A stretch of 64,000 bases of DNA from Alistipes sp. (GTDB taxonomy: Bacteria; Bacteroidota; Bacteroidia; Bacteroidales; Rikenellaceae): contig JAFTNV010000017.1 in the NCBI GenBank assembly GCA_017451685.1, positions 1-64,000 of the forward strand, written 5' to 3'. Made by a program: the position numbers and the translations under genes. Shown here in pieces: positions 16,196 to 25,994 of this stretch; the first letter of the stretch is position 1, and every line of letters starts with the position of its first letter. The notes under the pieces were generated by a model. That model saw nothing but the letters and a program-made list of their open reading frames with translations. It searched no databases and had not been told where the DNA came from.

Positions 16196-17056
16196 ATGAA
16201 GCGATTTTTTGAACACTTAGACATTGATGGCCGCTACGACGAGGGCATAACCATCGGCAATGACCTTATGCTTCATCCCTTTAAGGCTAAGAACGAAGCG
16301 CCTCTGACGCACGAGCCGCAGAAGCTCACAAATGCCGTCATCGCCGTATGCACCGCAGGAACATGCCGCCTGAAGGTCAACCTCCACGAGTATGAGGTCG
16401 AGGCTCCGATGCTCATATCGCTACTCCCCGGGCAGATTATCGAGCCTGTGGAGCATAGCGCCAACATGGAGGGTTATGCCATAAGCCTCTCGAAGCGCTT
16501 TATCGACATGGTCAACCTCCCGGGCTGGCAGCAGCAATACATGCTTATGTACAACAACCCGCTATGCCCCATCGACAGCGACAAGCTCACAGCCATACGC
16601 TTCTTCTACGCCATGCTCTACCATGCCGCCTCGAACGAGGAAAACCCCTTCCGCCTGCAAGTTATCGAGAACCTCATCCGCGTATTCTACTATGGCGGCG
16701 TATACCAATTTAAGCAGCGCGAGAAGAGGAGCTATGCCACGAAGAACAGCATCGTCGAGCGCTTCATATCGCTCGTCGAGGAGCACTACCGCGAGGAGCG
16801 ACTTATAGGCTTCTATGCCGACAAGCTGTGCATCACGCCCAAGTACCTCTCGAAGCTCGTGAAGGAGAACACCGGCCGCTCGGCAGGCGAGTGGATCGAG
16901 AGCCACGTGATACTCGAGGCTCGTGCCATGCTCCAGTCGTCGGACATGACGATACAGCAGATTGCCGCCTCGCTCAACTTCCCCAACCAATCATTCTTCG
17001 GCAAGTACTTTAAGCGCGCCACAGGCCTCTCACCCAAGCAGTATAGACGAGGGTAA
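16196..17056 (+). CDS. AraC-family transcriptional regulator
   Basis: 286 residues from the ATG at 16196. An in-frame ATG at 16169 would lie only about 7 bases after the predicted transcription start, and a TTG at 16154 lies inside the -7 element. The N-terminal 170 residues look like a cupin-type sensing domain (SLLPGQIIEPVEHS). The C-terminal 100 residues hold the double helix-turn-helix, with GFYADKLCITPKYLSKLVKE and IAASLNFPNQSFFGKYFKR followed by TGLSPKQYRRG. The ligand and targets are unknown. It converges on the N-acyltransferase gene with only 5 bases between the stops and no clear terminator. Confidence 0.9.
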   Translation: MKRFFEHLDIDGRYDEGITIGNDLMLHPFKAKNEAPLTHEPQKLTNAVIAVCTAGTCRLKVNLHEYEVEAPMLISLLPGQIIEPVEHSANMEGYAISLSKRFIDMVNLPGWQQQYMLMYNNPLCPIDSDKLTAIRFFYAMLYHAASNEENPFRLQVIENLIRVFYYGGVYQFKQREKRSYATKNSIVERFISLVEEHYREERLIGFYADKLCITPKYLSKLVKENTGRSAGEWIESHVILEARAMLQSSDMTIQQIAASLNFPNQSFFGKYFKRATGLSPKQYRRG

Positions 17057-17061
17057 CAATC

Positions 17062-17985
17062 TTACCCAATGAAATATTGTCTTTTTTTATCATCGTAGAG
17101 GTCGGCAATGGTGAGCATTATGCCGCACTCGACAACGCCACCGAGGTCGTCGTTGCGGTAGGCATCGAAGGTCTGCATCGTGGGCGACAGGCGCATATAT
17201 GAGGATATTATAGGAGGTACCGTACGATGCATGTCGCGCATCAGGCGTTGCAGTATGCGGTAGTTCTCGCGCGGGCTCTCCGCGGTGAAACACCTGCGCA
17301 GCCAGCGACGACTGACGCCCACACCGAGAGGCTCACGCGCAGCAATCCAGGGCTCACGCGCAGGGAACACATGGTGCATAAAGCCGATAAGCACATTACG
17401 CGCCCTGATGCCTAACGCGGGATAGAGCGTGACACGCCCAAAGAGATACTCCGCGCACTCCCTCGCGACAACACGCGCAAGACCCTCCCATAGCGCATCT
17501 AACGCAAAGATTGTCTTTGCGTTACGACCGCGCTGATACGCCGGTTGCACAAACGAGCGACCGAGCTCCACACCCCGTGGCAGCACCTCACGGCGAAAGC
17601 GCTCCGTGAGGTTAAAGTAGCGCCACAGCGACAGCCTCTCCGCCACCACCTCGCGCCCCACAGCATAGCGGTAGCCACCGATAATCGTCCCCAATTCGTT
17701 ATCCCAGATTATAAGCTGGCGGTATGTTCCGTCGAGGTCGGCACTATCGACCGCCTCGCTCAACGGCATGCTCACACCCACAGCCTCGTACGACACCTTA
17801 CGCAGCCGTCCCACCTCGCACATAAGCCCCGTAAGGCGAGCACCATCGAAGCTGTATATCGAGGCATCGCAGTGTGTCGCACGCCCCAGATATGTGGCAC
17901 ACAACAGCTCTCCGCATAGGCTCGAAGCGTTGCGTCTACGCCCCGTGCAGGCAGTATAAATATGGTCTTTTTTCGCTATTTCCAT
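17062..17985 (-). CDS. GNAT-fold N-acyltransferase (OlsB/GlsB, hemolysin-like family)
   Basis: 307 residues from the ATG at 17985. A longer reading would run through the rsmH promoter region and is rejected. An N-terminal extension is followed by the acyltransferase-like GNAT domain with IIWDNELGTIIGGYRY, VELGRSFVQPAYQ and the tail PPIISSYMRLSPTMQTFDAY. Relatives in Bacteroidetes N-acylate glycine or ornithine with 3-hydroxyacyl-ACP to begin amino-acid lipid synthesis. The partner O-acyltransferase (GlsA/OlsA) is not adjacent here. The gene is divergent from rsmH, with about 130 bases between them. Confidence 0.78.
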   Translation of the reverse strand: MEIAKKDHIYTACTGRRRNASSLCGELLCATYLGRATHCDASIYSFDGARLTGLMCEVGRLRKVSYEAVGVSMPLSEAVDSADLDGTYRQLIIWDNELGTIIGGYRYAVGREVVAERLSLWRYFNLTERFRREVLPRGVELGRSFVQPAYQRGRNAKTIFALDALWEGLARVVARECAEYLFGRVTLYPALGIRARNVLIGFMHHVFPAREPWIAAREPLGVGVSRRWLRRCFTAESPRENYRILQRLMRDMHRTVPPIISSYMRLSPTMQTFDAYRNDDLGGVVECGIMLTIADLYDDKKRQYFIG

Positions 17986-18117
17986 CTTGCACATTTTTTT
18001 GTTTTCGTTACAGGCGCTCCAAATTTTAGAAAAATGGGGGAGTATATTTTTTCTCTTTCGTCGAATTTTTTGTATCTTAGCGCCGTTATTTTTTACTTTA
18101 GTAAAAGTCGAGCAAAA

Positions 18118-19035
18118 ATGGCTGCTGAAACATATCATATTCCGGTGATGCTTGACGAGTGCATCGACGCGCTCGACATCAAGCCCGATGGCATATATGT
18201 AGACCTCACGATGGGTGGCGGTGGCCACACCCGCGAGATACTGAAGCACCTCGGCGCCGAGGGTCACCTCTACTCGTTAGACCAAGACCCCGATGCCCAG
18301 GCAAATGCTCCGGAGGATGCCCGCCACACCTTCATCGCCTCGAACTTCCGCTTCCTGCGCGGTGCGCTGCGCCTACACGGCGTGGAGCATGTCGACGGCA
18401 TCCTTGCCGACCTTGGCGTGTCATCGCACCACTTCGATGCCAAGCACCGTGGCTTCTCGTTTCGTGGCGATGCCCTGCTCGACATGCGCATGAACACACG
18501 CGGAGGTCGCACGGCAGCCGACATCGTGAACACATACACAAATGATGCCTTAACGCGCATCTTCGCCGACTATGGTGAGCTCGACACCACGTGGAAGATA
18601 GCAAACTGCATAGAGCGCGCCCGTAACACAAAGCCCATAACGACGACGGCCGAGCTGGTCGAGGCGGTGAAGCCGTGCACGCCACCGAAGGATGAGGCCA
18701 AGTTCCTCACCAAGCTCTTCCAGGCGCTACGCATAGAGCTCAATGGCGAGATGGAGGCGCTGAAGATGACCTTGGAGCAGAGCCTCAAGGTGCTCAAGCC
18801 CGAAGGTCGTCTTGTGGTCATGTCGTACCACTCGCTCGAGGATCGCATAGTGAAGAACTTCATGCGCAGTGGCAACCACGAGGGTGAGATCGAGAAGGAC
18901 TTCTTTGGCCGTGCGACGACACCCTTCAAACTCATCACGCGCAAGGCCATAGTCCCCACGGCCGAGGAGTTAGAGCGTAACCCACGCTCGCGAAGTGCCA
19001 AGCTGCGCGTAGCACAGAAGACAGATAACCGATAG
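18118..19035 (+). CDS. rsmH: 16S rRNA m4C1402 methyltransferase RsmH (MraW)
   Basis: 305 residues from the ATG at 18118, which gives the family start AAETYHIPVMLDECIDAL. The SAM-binding motif LTMGGGGHTREIL, ADLGVSSHHFD and the C-terminal SYHSLEDRIVKNFM are diagnostic. It methylates N4 of C1402 in 16S rRNA and is classically the second gene of the division cluster. Here mraZ, which usually precedes it, is missing, and an acyltransferase gene on the other strand occupies that place. Confidence 0.96.
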   Translation: MAAETYHIPVMLDECIDALDIKPDGIYVDLTMGGGGHTREILKHLGAEGHLYSLDQDPDAQANAPEDARHTFIASNFRFLRGALRLHGVEHVDGILADLGVSSHHFDAKHRGFSFRGDALLDMRMNTRGGRTAADIVNTYTNDALTRIFADYGELDTTWKIANCIERARNTKPITTTAELVEAVKPCTPPKDEAKFLTKLFQALRIELNGEMEALKMTLEQSLKVLKPEGRLVVMSYHSLEDRIVKNFMRSGNHEGEIEKDFFGRATTPFKLITRKAIVPTAEELERNPRSRSAKLRVAQKTDNR

Positions 19036-19041
19036 ACGATT

Positions 19042-19503
19042 ATGACACGACAGCACGACGACATAGCCGACATTGGGGCGCAGGAGCGCATACGCCGTGA
19101 GGTTATCATCCTCGAGAGCGAGGAGCATGACCCCGCAACGGAGCGCGACGACGAGGATAATGATGGCGTAGAACACGACAGCGATACGAGGCGCGAGAAG
19201 CCGTGGATGATGTTCACCACGGGCTCGATACTCACCGACGGCACGCTGCCCTACTACCGCTACTTCATAGCCATCGCAGCGATGTGTTTTGTGAGTATCT
19301 TCCTCACGTTCATGTCGCTGAATGCCGACAGGGAGTATCGCCTGAGGGAGAAGTACGCCTCGGTGCTGCACGAGCGCGCCGTATTGAAGGAGGAGGAGCG
19401 CTACGGCCTGTCGTCGAAGAATGCCGTACAGAGGCGCCTCGAGGAGCACGGCATAGAATTAATAGACCTCTCGAAGGAGAGCAGACTCATAGAACGAAGG
19501 TAG
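19042..19503 (+). CDS. FtsL-like division protein
   Basis: 153 residues. A long, highly charged cytoplasmic N-terminus (about 1-70) is followed by one membrane helix at about 72-93 (YYRYFIAIAAMCFVSIFLTF) and a short periplasmic helical tail. Size, topology and position between rsmH and ftsI match FtsL-like proteins of Bacteroidetes. FtsL recruits FtsI and FtsW through FtsQ/FtsB. Sequence similarity to other FtsL is weak, as is normal. It starts 6 bases after rsmH and ends 1 base before ftsI. Confidence 0.8.
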   Translation: MTRQHDDIADIGAQERIRREVIILESEEHDPATERDDEDNDGVEHDSDTRREKPWMMFTTGSILTDGTLPYYRYFIAIAAMCFVSIFLTFMSLNADREYRLREKYASVLHERAVLKEEERYGLSSKNAVQRRLEEHGIELIDLSKESRLIERR

Positions 19504-19504
19504 T

Positions 19505-21838
19505 ATGGCAATCATAGGTAAGCGAAAGGGAGAAGAGAGTGGCAGCAACAGAGCAAAGCGGGGTGGCGCCAAGCGCGACATTATCTCGCGTGTGAAGTCG
19601 TTGTATGCCGCCTTCATACTCATTGCGTTGCTCGTCGTGGCGCGCCTTGTGTGGGTCATCTGGATAAGCCCCTCGGTACGACACAATGCCGAGGTTATGA
19701 ACGACGGCATCTACCGCTTTCAGACAATCAAGGCACATCAGGGCACGATATTCTCGCGCGACGGTGAGCCTTTAGCCATCTCGAGCCTGCGCTACGATGT
19801 CATCCTCGACTTCCGCTCGCAGGGTATGCGCGAGGCCGATGCCGAGGCATACAAGACAAACGTAGACTCGCTCTCGCGTCTGCTTGCCGCCTACTTCAAC
19901 GAGGAGGATGCCGCCGAGCATAACTACGACTACATCCCCGCGGAGGAGTATCGTCGTCGCCTCATACAGAAGCGCGAGGAGGCACGCGACCGTGGCTTCA
20001 AGGTCATGCCGCGCATAATAACCATCGACGAGTGGGACATGATGCATCGCAACTTCCCCATCTTCAACGGCAACATGGGTTATGTCTATAGCAGCAACCC
20101 CGTACAGATGCGCCTATACCCCTCGGGCGATGTGGCGCGACAGACCATAGGTCGCCACGACACGTTGGTGGTAAACGGCAAGAAGGTGCCGGGCACGGGC
20201 CTCGAGCTCATGTACCACAAGGAGCTCAACGGCACGGATGGCAAGAGCAAGGAGCAGTGGATAGCACACGGCTTCTGGACACGTGTGAGCGACGAGCACA
20301 ACCGCCCCGCGGAGAATGGCTGCGACGTTATCACGACGATAGATGCCGGCCTTCAGCGCCTGGCACACGAGCGCTTAGATACGATGCTCCGCCGTCAGCA
20401 TGCCTCGTTTGGTGTTGCCATCGTCATGGAGGTGGCAACGGGCAATATCCTCTCGATGGTGAGCCTCGGCACGGCCAAGGAGCGTGGCACGACATATAGC
20501 GAGCGCGTCTTCAACCACGCCATAAAGACGAAGATGTGCCCGGGCTCGACGATGAAGCTCGCCACGACAATGGCGCTCCTCGAGATTGGCGACTACACGC
20601 TCGACACGAAGGTAGACCTCGAGCACTCACGCCCGGGGCGCTCGGTGCGTGTGGGTGCCGGCAAGGTCGAGGACTCGCACGACGTTGCAGGCAAGGGTAA
20701 CGACAGCGAGGTGACACTCAAGGAGGCCTTTGCGCACTCCTCGAATGTATACTTCGCCAAGGCCGTATACGACAAGTTCAAAGACGACCCCGCGAGATAT
20801 ACCAACTACCTCGCCAAGCTCGGCTTCACCAGCGATGTAGGCCTCACCGAATATGGCGAGCCGAAGGGTCAGATGAAGATGGCGGGGACGAAGGAGTGGA
20901 ACACCGACGGCAGCACCGCCTCGCGCCTCCCGCGCTTAGCATACGGCTACGAGGTGGAGGTGCCACCCATACACATGATAACCTTCTACAACGGCGTGGC
21001 CAACGATGGCCGCATGGTAGCACCACGCTTAGTTGACCGCATCGTACGTGATGGCGAGGTGGTGAGTCGCCCCCCTGTTGTCACGCTCAACCCGATGATG
21101 TGCTCATCAAAGACATTAGCGCTGATAGACACCTGCCTCGCAGCAGCATCGCTGCGCACGGGCACAAAGTTCCGCGACCTGCCGATACCCTTCGGCTGCA
21201 AGACGGGCACGGCACAGGTGTGGTCCAACTTCGTGTCGCAGAGCACCATCGACCGCAAGCAGATGGAAAACGGCATGACGCCGAGCGACGACCACTACTA
21301 CTACGGCTCGATAGTGTGCACCATGCCGCAGGAGAGACCCAAGTATACCGTTATGGTGGCGGTATGCAAGCAGCAGACATCGACACACCCCACATACTAC
21401 GGCATAGACCTCGCGGGCCCCGTTGCGGCAGACATCATGGAGTATATCTACGCCAACGACCCCTCGTTGCACGCCACGATAGAGGAGGCACCTTCGCCCT
21501 ACGCCCCCTCGAACATCAAGGGCGGAGATACGGGCTATGTGACGAAGGTTAGCCGCACGTTAGCCTCGCAGACGAAGGACGAGAGCAACGATGCAGCGTG
21601 GAGCACGACAAAGACCGACGTGGGCGGACATACGACCATAACGGGCGTAGACATCACCGCGGGCGTTGTCCCCGATGTGCGAGGCATGGGCCTCTCGGAT
21701 GCCCTCTACCTGCTCGAGAGCATGGGTCTTAGGGTGACACACACGGGCAGCGGGCGCGTGAGAACGCAGAGCCTCCTTGCGGGGCATAAGTTGGATGCCG
21801 AGCGCCGAGGTACGATACACCTCACATTGGAACGATAA
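19505..21838 (+). CDS. ftsI: Division penicillin-binding protein (FtsI/PBP3-type) with PASTA domain
   Basis: 777 residues. One membrane helix at about 36-55 is followed by the dimerisation domain (HQGTIFSRDGEPLA) and the transpeptidase domain. Catalytic motifs are PGSTMK with Ser348 and Lys351, Ser412-Ser-Asn414, and Lys566-Thr-Gly. A single PASTA domain (about 720-777, PDVRGMGLSDALYLLESMGL) closes the protein, as in many Bacteroidetes and Gram-positive homologues. It cross-links septal peptidoglycan together with FtsW. Confidence 0.95.
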   Translation: MAIIGKRKGEESGSNRAKRGGAKRDIISRVKSLYAAFILIALLVVARLVWVIWISPSVRHNAEVMNDGIYRFQTIKAHQGTIFSRDGEPLAISSLRYDVILDFRSQGMREADAEAYKTNVDSLSRLLAAYFNEEDAAEHNYDYIPAEEYRRRLIQKREEARDRGFKVMPRIITIDEWDMMHRNFPIFNGNMGYVYSSNPVQMRLYPSGDVARQTIGRHDTLVVNGKKVPGTGLELMYHKELNGTDGKSKEQWIAHGFWTRVSDEHNRPAENGCDVITTIDAGLQRLAHERLDTMLRRQHASFGVAIVMEVATGNILSMVSLGTAKERGTTYSERVFNHAIKTKMCPGSTMKLATTMALLEIGDYTLDTKVDLEHSRPGRSVRVGAGKVEDSHDVAGKGNDSEVTLKEAFAHSSNVYFAKAVYDKFKDDPARYTNYLAKLGFTSDVGLTEYGEPKGQMKMAGTKEWNTDGSTASRLPRLAYGYEVEVPPIHMITFYNGVANDGRMVAPRLVDRIVRDGEVVSRPPVVTLNPMMCSSKTLALIDTCLAAASLRTGTKFRDLPIPFGCKTGTAQVWSNFVSQSTIDRKQMENGMTPSDDHYYYGSIVCTMPQERPKYTVMVAVCKQQTSTHPTYYGIDLAGPVAADIMEYIYANDPSLHATIEEAPSPYAPSNIKGGDTGYVTKVSRTLASQTKDESNDAAWSTTKTDVGGHTTITGVDITAGVVPDVRGMGLSDALYLLESMGLRVTHTGSGRVRTQSLLAGHKLDAERRGTIHLTLER

Positions 21839-21864
21839 CACAATCTTGACATAAGAGATACCAA

Positions 21865-23328
21865 ATGAAACGACTGAATGAGTTGCTCGACGATATTCGG
21901 GCTACGGAGATAATAGATGCGGGCAACCCCGAGATTAAGGCCCTCACCTACGACTCGCGCGCTGTTGAGGCGGGCGGCTGCTTCTTTGCTGTGCGTGGCA
22001 CGGCAAGCGATGGCCACGACTATATCGCCTCGGCCATAGAGCACGGTGCCGTGGCGGTGGTATGCGAGGTTCTACCCGCGCAACGTGCCGAGGGCGTAGC
22101 CTACGTATGTGTGGATGATAGCAACATGGCGATGGCAGCGATGGCAGCGGCATACTACGACCACCCCTCGCGCGAGCTGAGGCTTGTGGGCGTGACGGGC
22201 ACAAATGGCAAGACAACGACAGCAACGCTTCTCTACGACATGTTCATGGCCATGGGCTACACCGCGGGACTCATCTCTACGGTGGTGTACCGCATAGGTA
22301 CGCGCAGCGTGGCATCGACACATACGACGCCTGATGCCATACGCCTCAACGCTATGATGCGCGAGATGGTGGAGTGTGGCTGCGACTACTGCTTCATGGA
22401 GGTGTCGTCACACGCCGCAGCGCAGCACCGCATCGATGGGCTGCACTTCGCGGGGGCACTCTTTACGAACCTCACGCACGACCACCTCGACTACCACGGC
22501 ACGTACAAGGAGTATATACGCGCCAAGAAGTCGTTCTTCGATGCCTTGGATAAGGATGCGTGGGCAGTAACAAACATCGACGACCGCAATGGCGAGGTCA
22601 TGGTGCAGAACTGTCGCGCGAGGGTACGCCGACTGTCGCTACGCTCGATGGCCGACTACCGCACGAAGATTGTCGAGATGCACACCGACGGCATGCTCCT
22701 ACACCTCGATGGCGAGGAGCTGTGGGTAAAGTTCACGGGGCGCTTCAACGCCTACAACCTAACGACCGTCTATGCTGCGGCTACGCTTCTGGGCATCGAC
22801 AAGATGGAGGTATTAACAACCCTCTCGATGCTCACGCCCGTGAGCGGTCGCTTCGAGACCATAACGGCCACGGATGGCACTATGGCCGTCGTGGACTACG
22901 CACATACGCCCGATGCGTTGGAGAACGTCATCGCCACGATTGAGGAGGTGCGCACCGACGACAAGAGCCTTATCGTTGTGGTGGGCTGCGGTGGCGACCG
23001 CGACCGCACGAAGCGCCCCGAGATGGCAGCGATAGCCGTGAAGCACGCTACGACGACGATATTTACCTCCGACAACCCGCGCACCGAAGACCCCGAGGCT
23101 ATCCTCGACGACATGATTGCGGGCGTGGGCGATAGGCGTAACTACCTACGCATCAGCGACCGTCGCGAGGCCATACGCACGGCTGCGATGTTGGCAAAGA
23201 GGGGCGACATCATCCTCATCGCCGGCAAGGGACATGAGGATTATCAGATTGTGGGCACCGTGAAGCACCACTTCGACGACCGCGAGGAGGTGCGCGAGGC
23301 GCTACGTGCGACACACGACAACAGATAA
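21865..23328 (+). CDS. murE: UDP-MurNAc-tripeptide ligase MurE, meso-DAP type
   Basis: 487 residues. It shows the Mur-ligase ATP site VTGTNGKTTTATLLYDM, NLTHDHLDYHGTY, and the C-terminal domain with TSDNPRTEDPEAILDD. The DNPR motif marks meso-diaminopimelate specificity, so this organism should have DAP-type peptidoglycan. It adds DAP to UDP-MurNAc-L-Ala-D-Glu. It lies 26 bases after ftsI and 27 before mraY. Confidence 0.96.
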   Translation: MKRLNELLDDIRATEIIDAGNPEIKALTYDSRAVEAGGCFFAVRGTASDGHDYIASAIEHGAVAVVCEVLPAQRAEGVAYVCVDDSNMAMAAMAAAYYDHPSRELRLVGVTGTNGKTTTATLLYDMFMAMGYTAGLISTVVYRIGTRSVASTHTTPDAIRLNAMMREMVECGCDYCFMEVSSHAAAQHRIDGLHFAGALFTNLTHDHLDYHGTYKEYIRAKKSFFDALDKDAWAVTNIDDRNGEVMVQNCRARVRRLSLRSMADYRTKIVEMHTDGMLLHLDGEELWVKFTGRFNAYNLTTVYAAATLLGIDKMEVLTTLSMLTPVSGRFETITATDGTMAVVDYAHTPDALENVIATIEEVRTDDKSLIVVVGCGGDRDRTKRPEMAAIAVKHATTTIFTSDNPRTEDPEAILDDMIAGVGDRRNYLRISDRREAIRTAAMLAKRGDIILIAGKGHEDYQIVGTVKHHFDDREEVREALRATHDNR

Positions 23329-23355
23329 CGACAACGACGACAAAAACAGACAATT

Positions 23356-24603
23356 ATGCTATACAGACTTTTTGAGTACCTAAACGACAACACCGACCTG
23401 CCGGGAATGCGTATTGGCGAGTATATATCGTTCCGCTCGGCAGCAGCCATCATCCTCTCGCTACTTATCGCCATCGTCTTTGGCAAGCGCATAATACGCT
23501 TCTTGAAGCGCAAGCAGATAGGCGAGGATATACGCGACCTCGGCCTCGAGGGCCAGCTTCAGAAGAAGGGCACGCCGACGATGGGTGGCATCATCATCAT
23601 CCTGGCGGTCATCGTGCCCGTATTGCTCTTTGGCAACCTACAGAACGTATACATACAACTCATGCTCATCTCCACGCTATGGCTCGGCTTCATCGGTGGC
23701 CTCGACGACTACATCAAGGTCTTCCGCCACAAGAAGGAGGGCCTCAAGGGTCGCTTTAAGATTGTCGGCCAGGTGGGCTTGGGCATCATCGTGGGCACGA
23801 CGATGTGGCTCTCGGACGACATCGTCATCCACGAGAAGACCTTCGAGACGAACAACTACACCATCATCGACAACGAAACCGGCCGCGAGGTGGATAGCTA
23901 CACGCAACGGGTTGTGGTGAGCACCACGGCAGAGAAGAGTTCAAAGACATCTATCCCCTTCCTTAAGGATACGATGCTCGACTATAAGATGCTCACGGGC
24001 GGTAACGACACGTGGGCATGGGTGCTTTACATCGTTGTGGCCATCTTCGTAATCACGGCAGTGTCGAATGGCGCCAACCTCACCGACGGCATCGACGGTC
24101 TACTCACGGGCGTCTCCGTGCCCATAGTCCTCGTGCTCGGTATCTTGGCATACCTCTCGGGACATATCATCTACTCGGACTACCTCAACATCATGTATAT
24201 CCCCGACAGCGGTGAGCTTATAGTCTTTGCAGCAGCCTTCGCAGGTGCGCTCATAGGCTTCCTATGGTACAACTCGTTCCCGGCGCAGATATTCATGGGC
24301 GACACGGGCTCGCTCACCATCGGTGGCATCATCGCCGTCTTCGCCCTCTGCATACGCAAGGAGCTGTTGCTACCCCTCCTATGCGGAGTGTTCCTCGTCG
24401 AGTCGCTCTCGGTGATGATACAGGTGGGATACTTCAAATACACGAAGCGTAAGTATGGCGAGGGGCGACGCATACTCCTTATGTCGCCCATCCACCACCA
24501 CTACCAGAAGAAGGGGCTGTTCGAGACAAAGATTATGATGCGCTTCTTCATCGTATCGCTCCTACTCTCGGCCCTCACGCTCGTAACACTCAAGATTCAG
24601 TAA
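23356..24603 (+). CDS. mraY: Phospho-MurNAc-pentapeptide transferase MraY
   Basis: 415 residues, about 55 longer than the E. coli enzyme. The extra length is a periplasmic insertion at about residues 155-215 (around [20 protein letters not shown]), common in Bacteroidetes MraY. Conserved motifs include [19 protein letters not shown], the Mg-binding NLTDGIDGL and the HIS-box [11 protein letters not shown]. It is a multi-spanning membrane enzyme that makes lipid I from UDP-MurNAc-pentapeptide and undecaprenyl phosphate. Confidence 0.97.
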   Translation: MLYRLFEYLNDNTDLPGMRIGEYISFRSAAAIILSLLIAIVFGKRIIRFLKRKQIGEDIRDLGLEGQLQKKGTPTMGGIIIILAVIVPVLLFGNLQNVYIQLMLISTLWLGFIGGLDDYIKVFRHKKEGLKGRFKIVGQVGLGIIVGTTMWLSDDIVIHEKTFETNNYTIIDNETGREVDSYTQRVVVSTTAEKSSKTSIPFLKDTMLDYKMLTGGNDTWAWVLYIVVAIFVITAVSNGANLTDGIDGLLTGVSVPIVLVLGILAYLSGHIIYSDYLNIMYIPDSGELIVFAAAFAGALIGFLWYNSFPAQIFMGDTGSLTIGGIIAVFALCIRKELLLPLLCGVFLVESLSVMIQVGYFKYTKRKYGEGRRILLMSPIHHHYQKKGLFETKIMMRFFIVSLLLSALTLVTLKIQ

Positions 24604-24621
24604 CCGACAAACCGAAAGAAT

Positions 24622-25989
24622 ATGAAACGCAAGATAGTAGTTCTCGGAGGAGGCATCTCGGGCTACGGCTCGGCCATCCTTGCCAAGAAGAAGGGTTTTG
24701 ACACGTTCCTAACGGATATGGGTAAGATAGCGCCTAAGTTCAAGGCAAGACTTGACGAGTGGGGCGTGGAGTACGAGGAGGGAGGACATACCGAGGAGCG
24801 CATCCTCGATGCCAACGAGGTTGTTAAGTCGCCCGGCATTCCCGATACGGCACCCATCGTCCGAAAGATACGCGAGCGCGGCATCCCCGTAATCTCGGAG
24901 ATAGAGTTCGCGGGCCGATATAAGGGTGTGGCAAAGACCATATGCATCACGGGCTCGAACGGCAAGACTACGACGACATCGCTCATCTACAAGATTATGT
25001 CGGATGCCGGACGTAAGGTGTCGCTCGGTGGTAACATTGGCGAGAGCTTCGCCTACTCGGTAGCCACCGAGAAGCACTTCTGGCACGTGTTGGAGCTCAG
25101 CTCGTTCCAGCTCGACGGATGCTTCAAGTTTAAGGCCGACATCGGTGTGTTGATGAACATCACGCCCGACCATCTCGACCGCTACGACTACAAACTCGAG
25201 AACTATGCCCGCTCGAAGATGCGCATCACGCAGAACCAGAACGCCTCGGACTTCTTCATCTACTCGGCCGACGACGAGGTGACAAACACCATGCTTACGG
25301 AGATGGACGACGACCTGCGTGGCCGCCAGCTTCCCTTCGCGATAAACACCGCCATAGCAAGTGGCGATGGCGATGCCATCCTCGAGGGTCACACCTTCAC
25401 CGCCACCGTAGGCTCTAAGAGCGTGACCATCGACACGCGCAAGATGCAGATTGAGGGCATGCACAACGTATATAACGCCATGGCGGCAGCCCTCGCAACG
25501 CTCGCTGCGGGCATCGACCCCAAGCAGATAAAGCGCTCGATATACGCCTTCTCCCCCGTGGAGCACCGCCTCGAGCCCGCAGGTACCCAGAACGACATAC
25601 AGTGGGTCAACGACTCGAAGGCTACGAACGTGGACTCGGTGTGGTACGCCCTCGAGAGCATGAAGCACCCGACGGTATGGATTGCCGGAGGCACGGACAA
25701 GGGTAACGACTATACGCCACTCAAGGAGTTTGCCCGCAAGAAGGTTAAGGCGCTCATCTGTATGGGTGTGGACAACGCCAAGCTCCTCAGGGAGTTTGAC
25801 GGTATCGTTCCCGTCATCCGCGACTGCCACACCTTCGAGGAGGCGATGGTGGCAGCACGCGAGGAGGCCACGGAGGGCGACACGGTGCTTCTCTCGCCCG
25901 CATGTGCGAGCTTCGACCTCTTCCGCAACTACGAGGAGCGTGGCCGCATGTTCAAGGCGTGGGTTAAGGATAACGTACTTCAAAAATAG
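24622..25989 (+). CDS. murD: UDP-MurNAc-L-alanine:D-glutamate ligase MurD
   Basis: 455 residues. The N-terminal Rossmann-like domain (VVLGGGISGYGSAILAKKKG) is followed by the ATP site ITGSNGKTTTTSLIYKIM, NITPDHLDRY, and the C-terminal domain with WVNDSKATNVDSVWYAL and LLSPACASFD. It adds D-glutamate to UDP-MurNAc-L-Ala in the cytoplasm. It lies in the normal position between mraY and ftsW. Confidence 0.97.
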   Translation: MKRKIVVLGGGISGYGSAILAKKKGFDTFLTDMGKIAPKFKARLDEWGVEYEEGGHTEERILDANEVVKSPGIPDTAPIVRKIRERGIPVISEIEFAGRYKGVAKTICITGSNGKTTTTSLIYKIMSDAGRKVSLGGNIGESFAYSVATEKHFWHVLELSSFQLDGCFKFKADIGVLMNITPDHLDRYDYKLENYARSKMRITQNQNASDFFIYSADDEVTNTMLTEMDDDLRGRQLPFAINTAIASGDGDAILEGHTFTATVGSKSVTIDTRKMQIEGMHNVYNAMAAALATLAAGIDPKQIKRSIYAFSPVEHRLEPAGTQNDIQWVNDSKATNVDSVWYALESMKHPTVWIAGGTDKGNDYTPLKEFARKKVKALICMGVDNAKLLREFDGIVPVIRDCHTFEEAMVAAREEATEGDTVLLSPACASFDLFRNYEERGRMFKAWVKDNVLQK

Positions 25990-25994
25990 GGATA

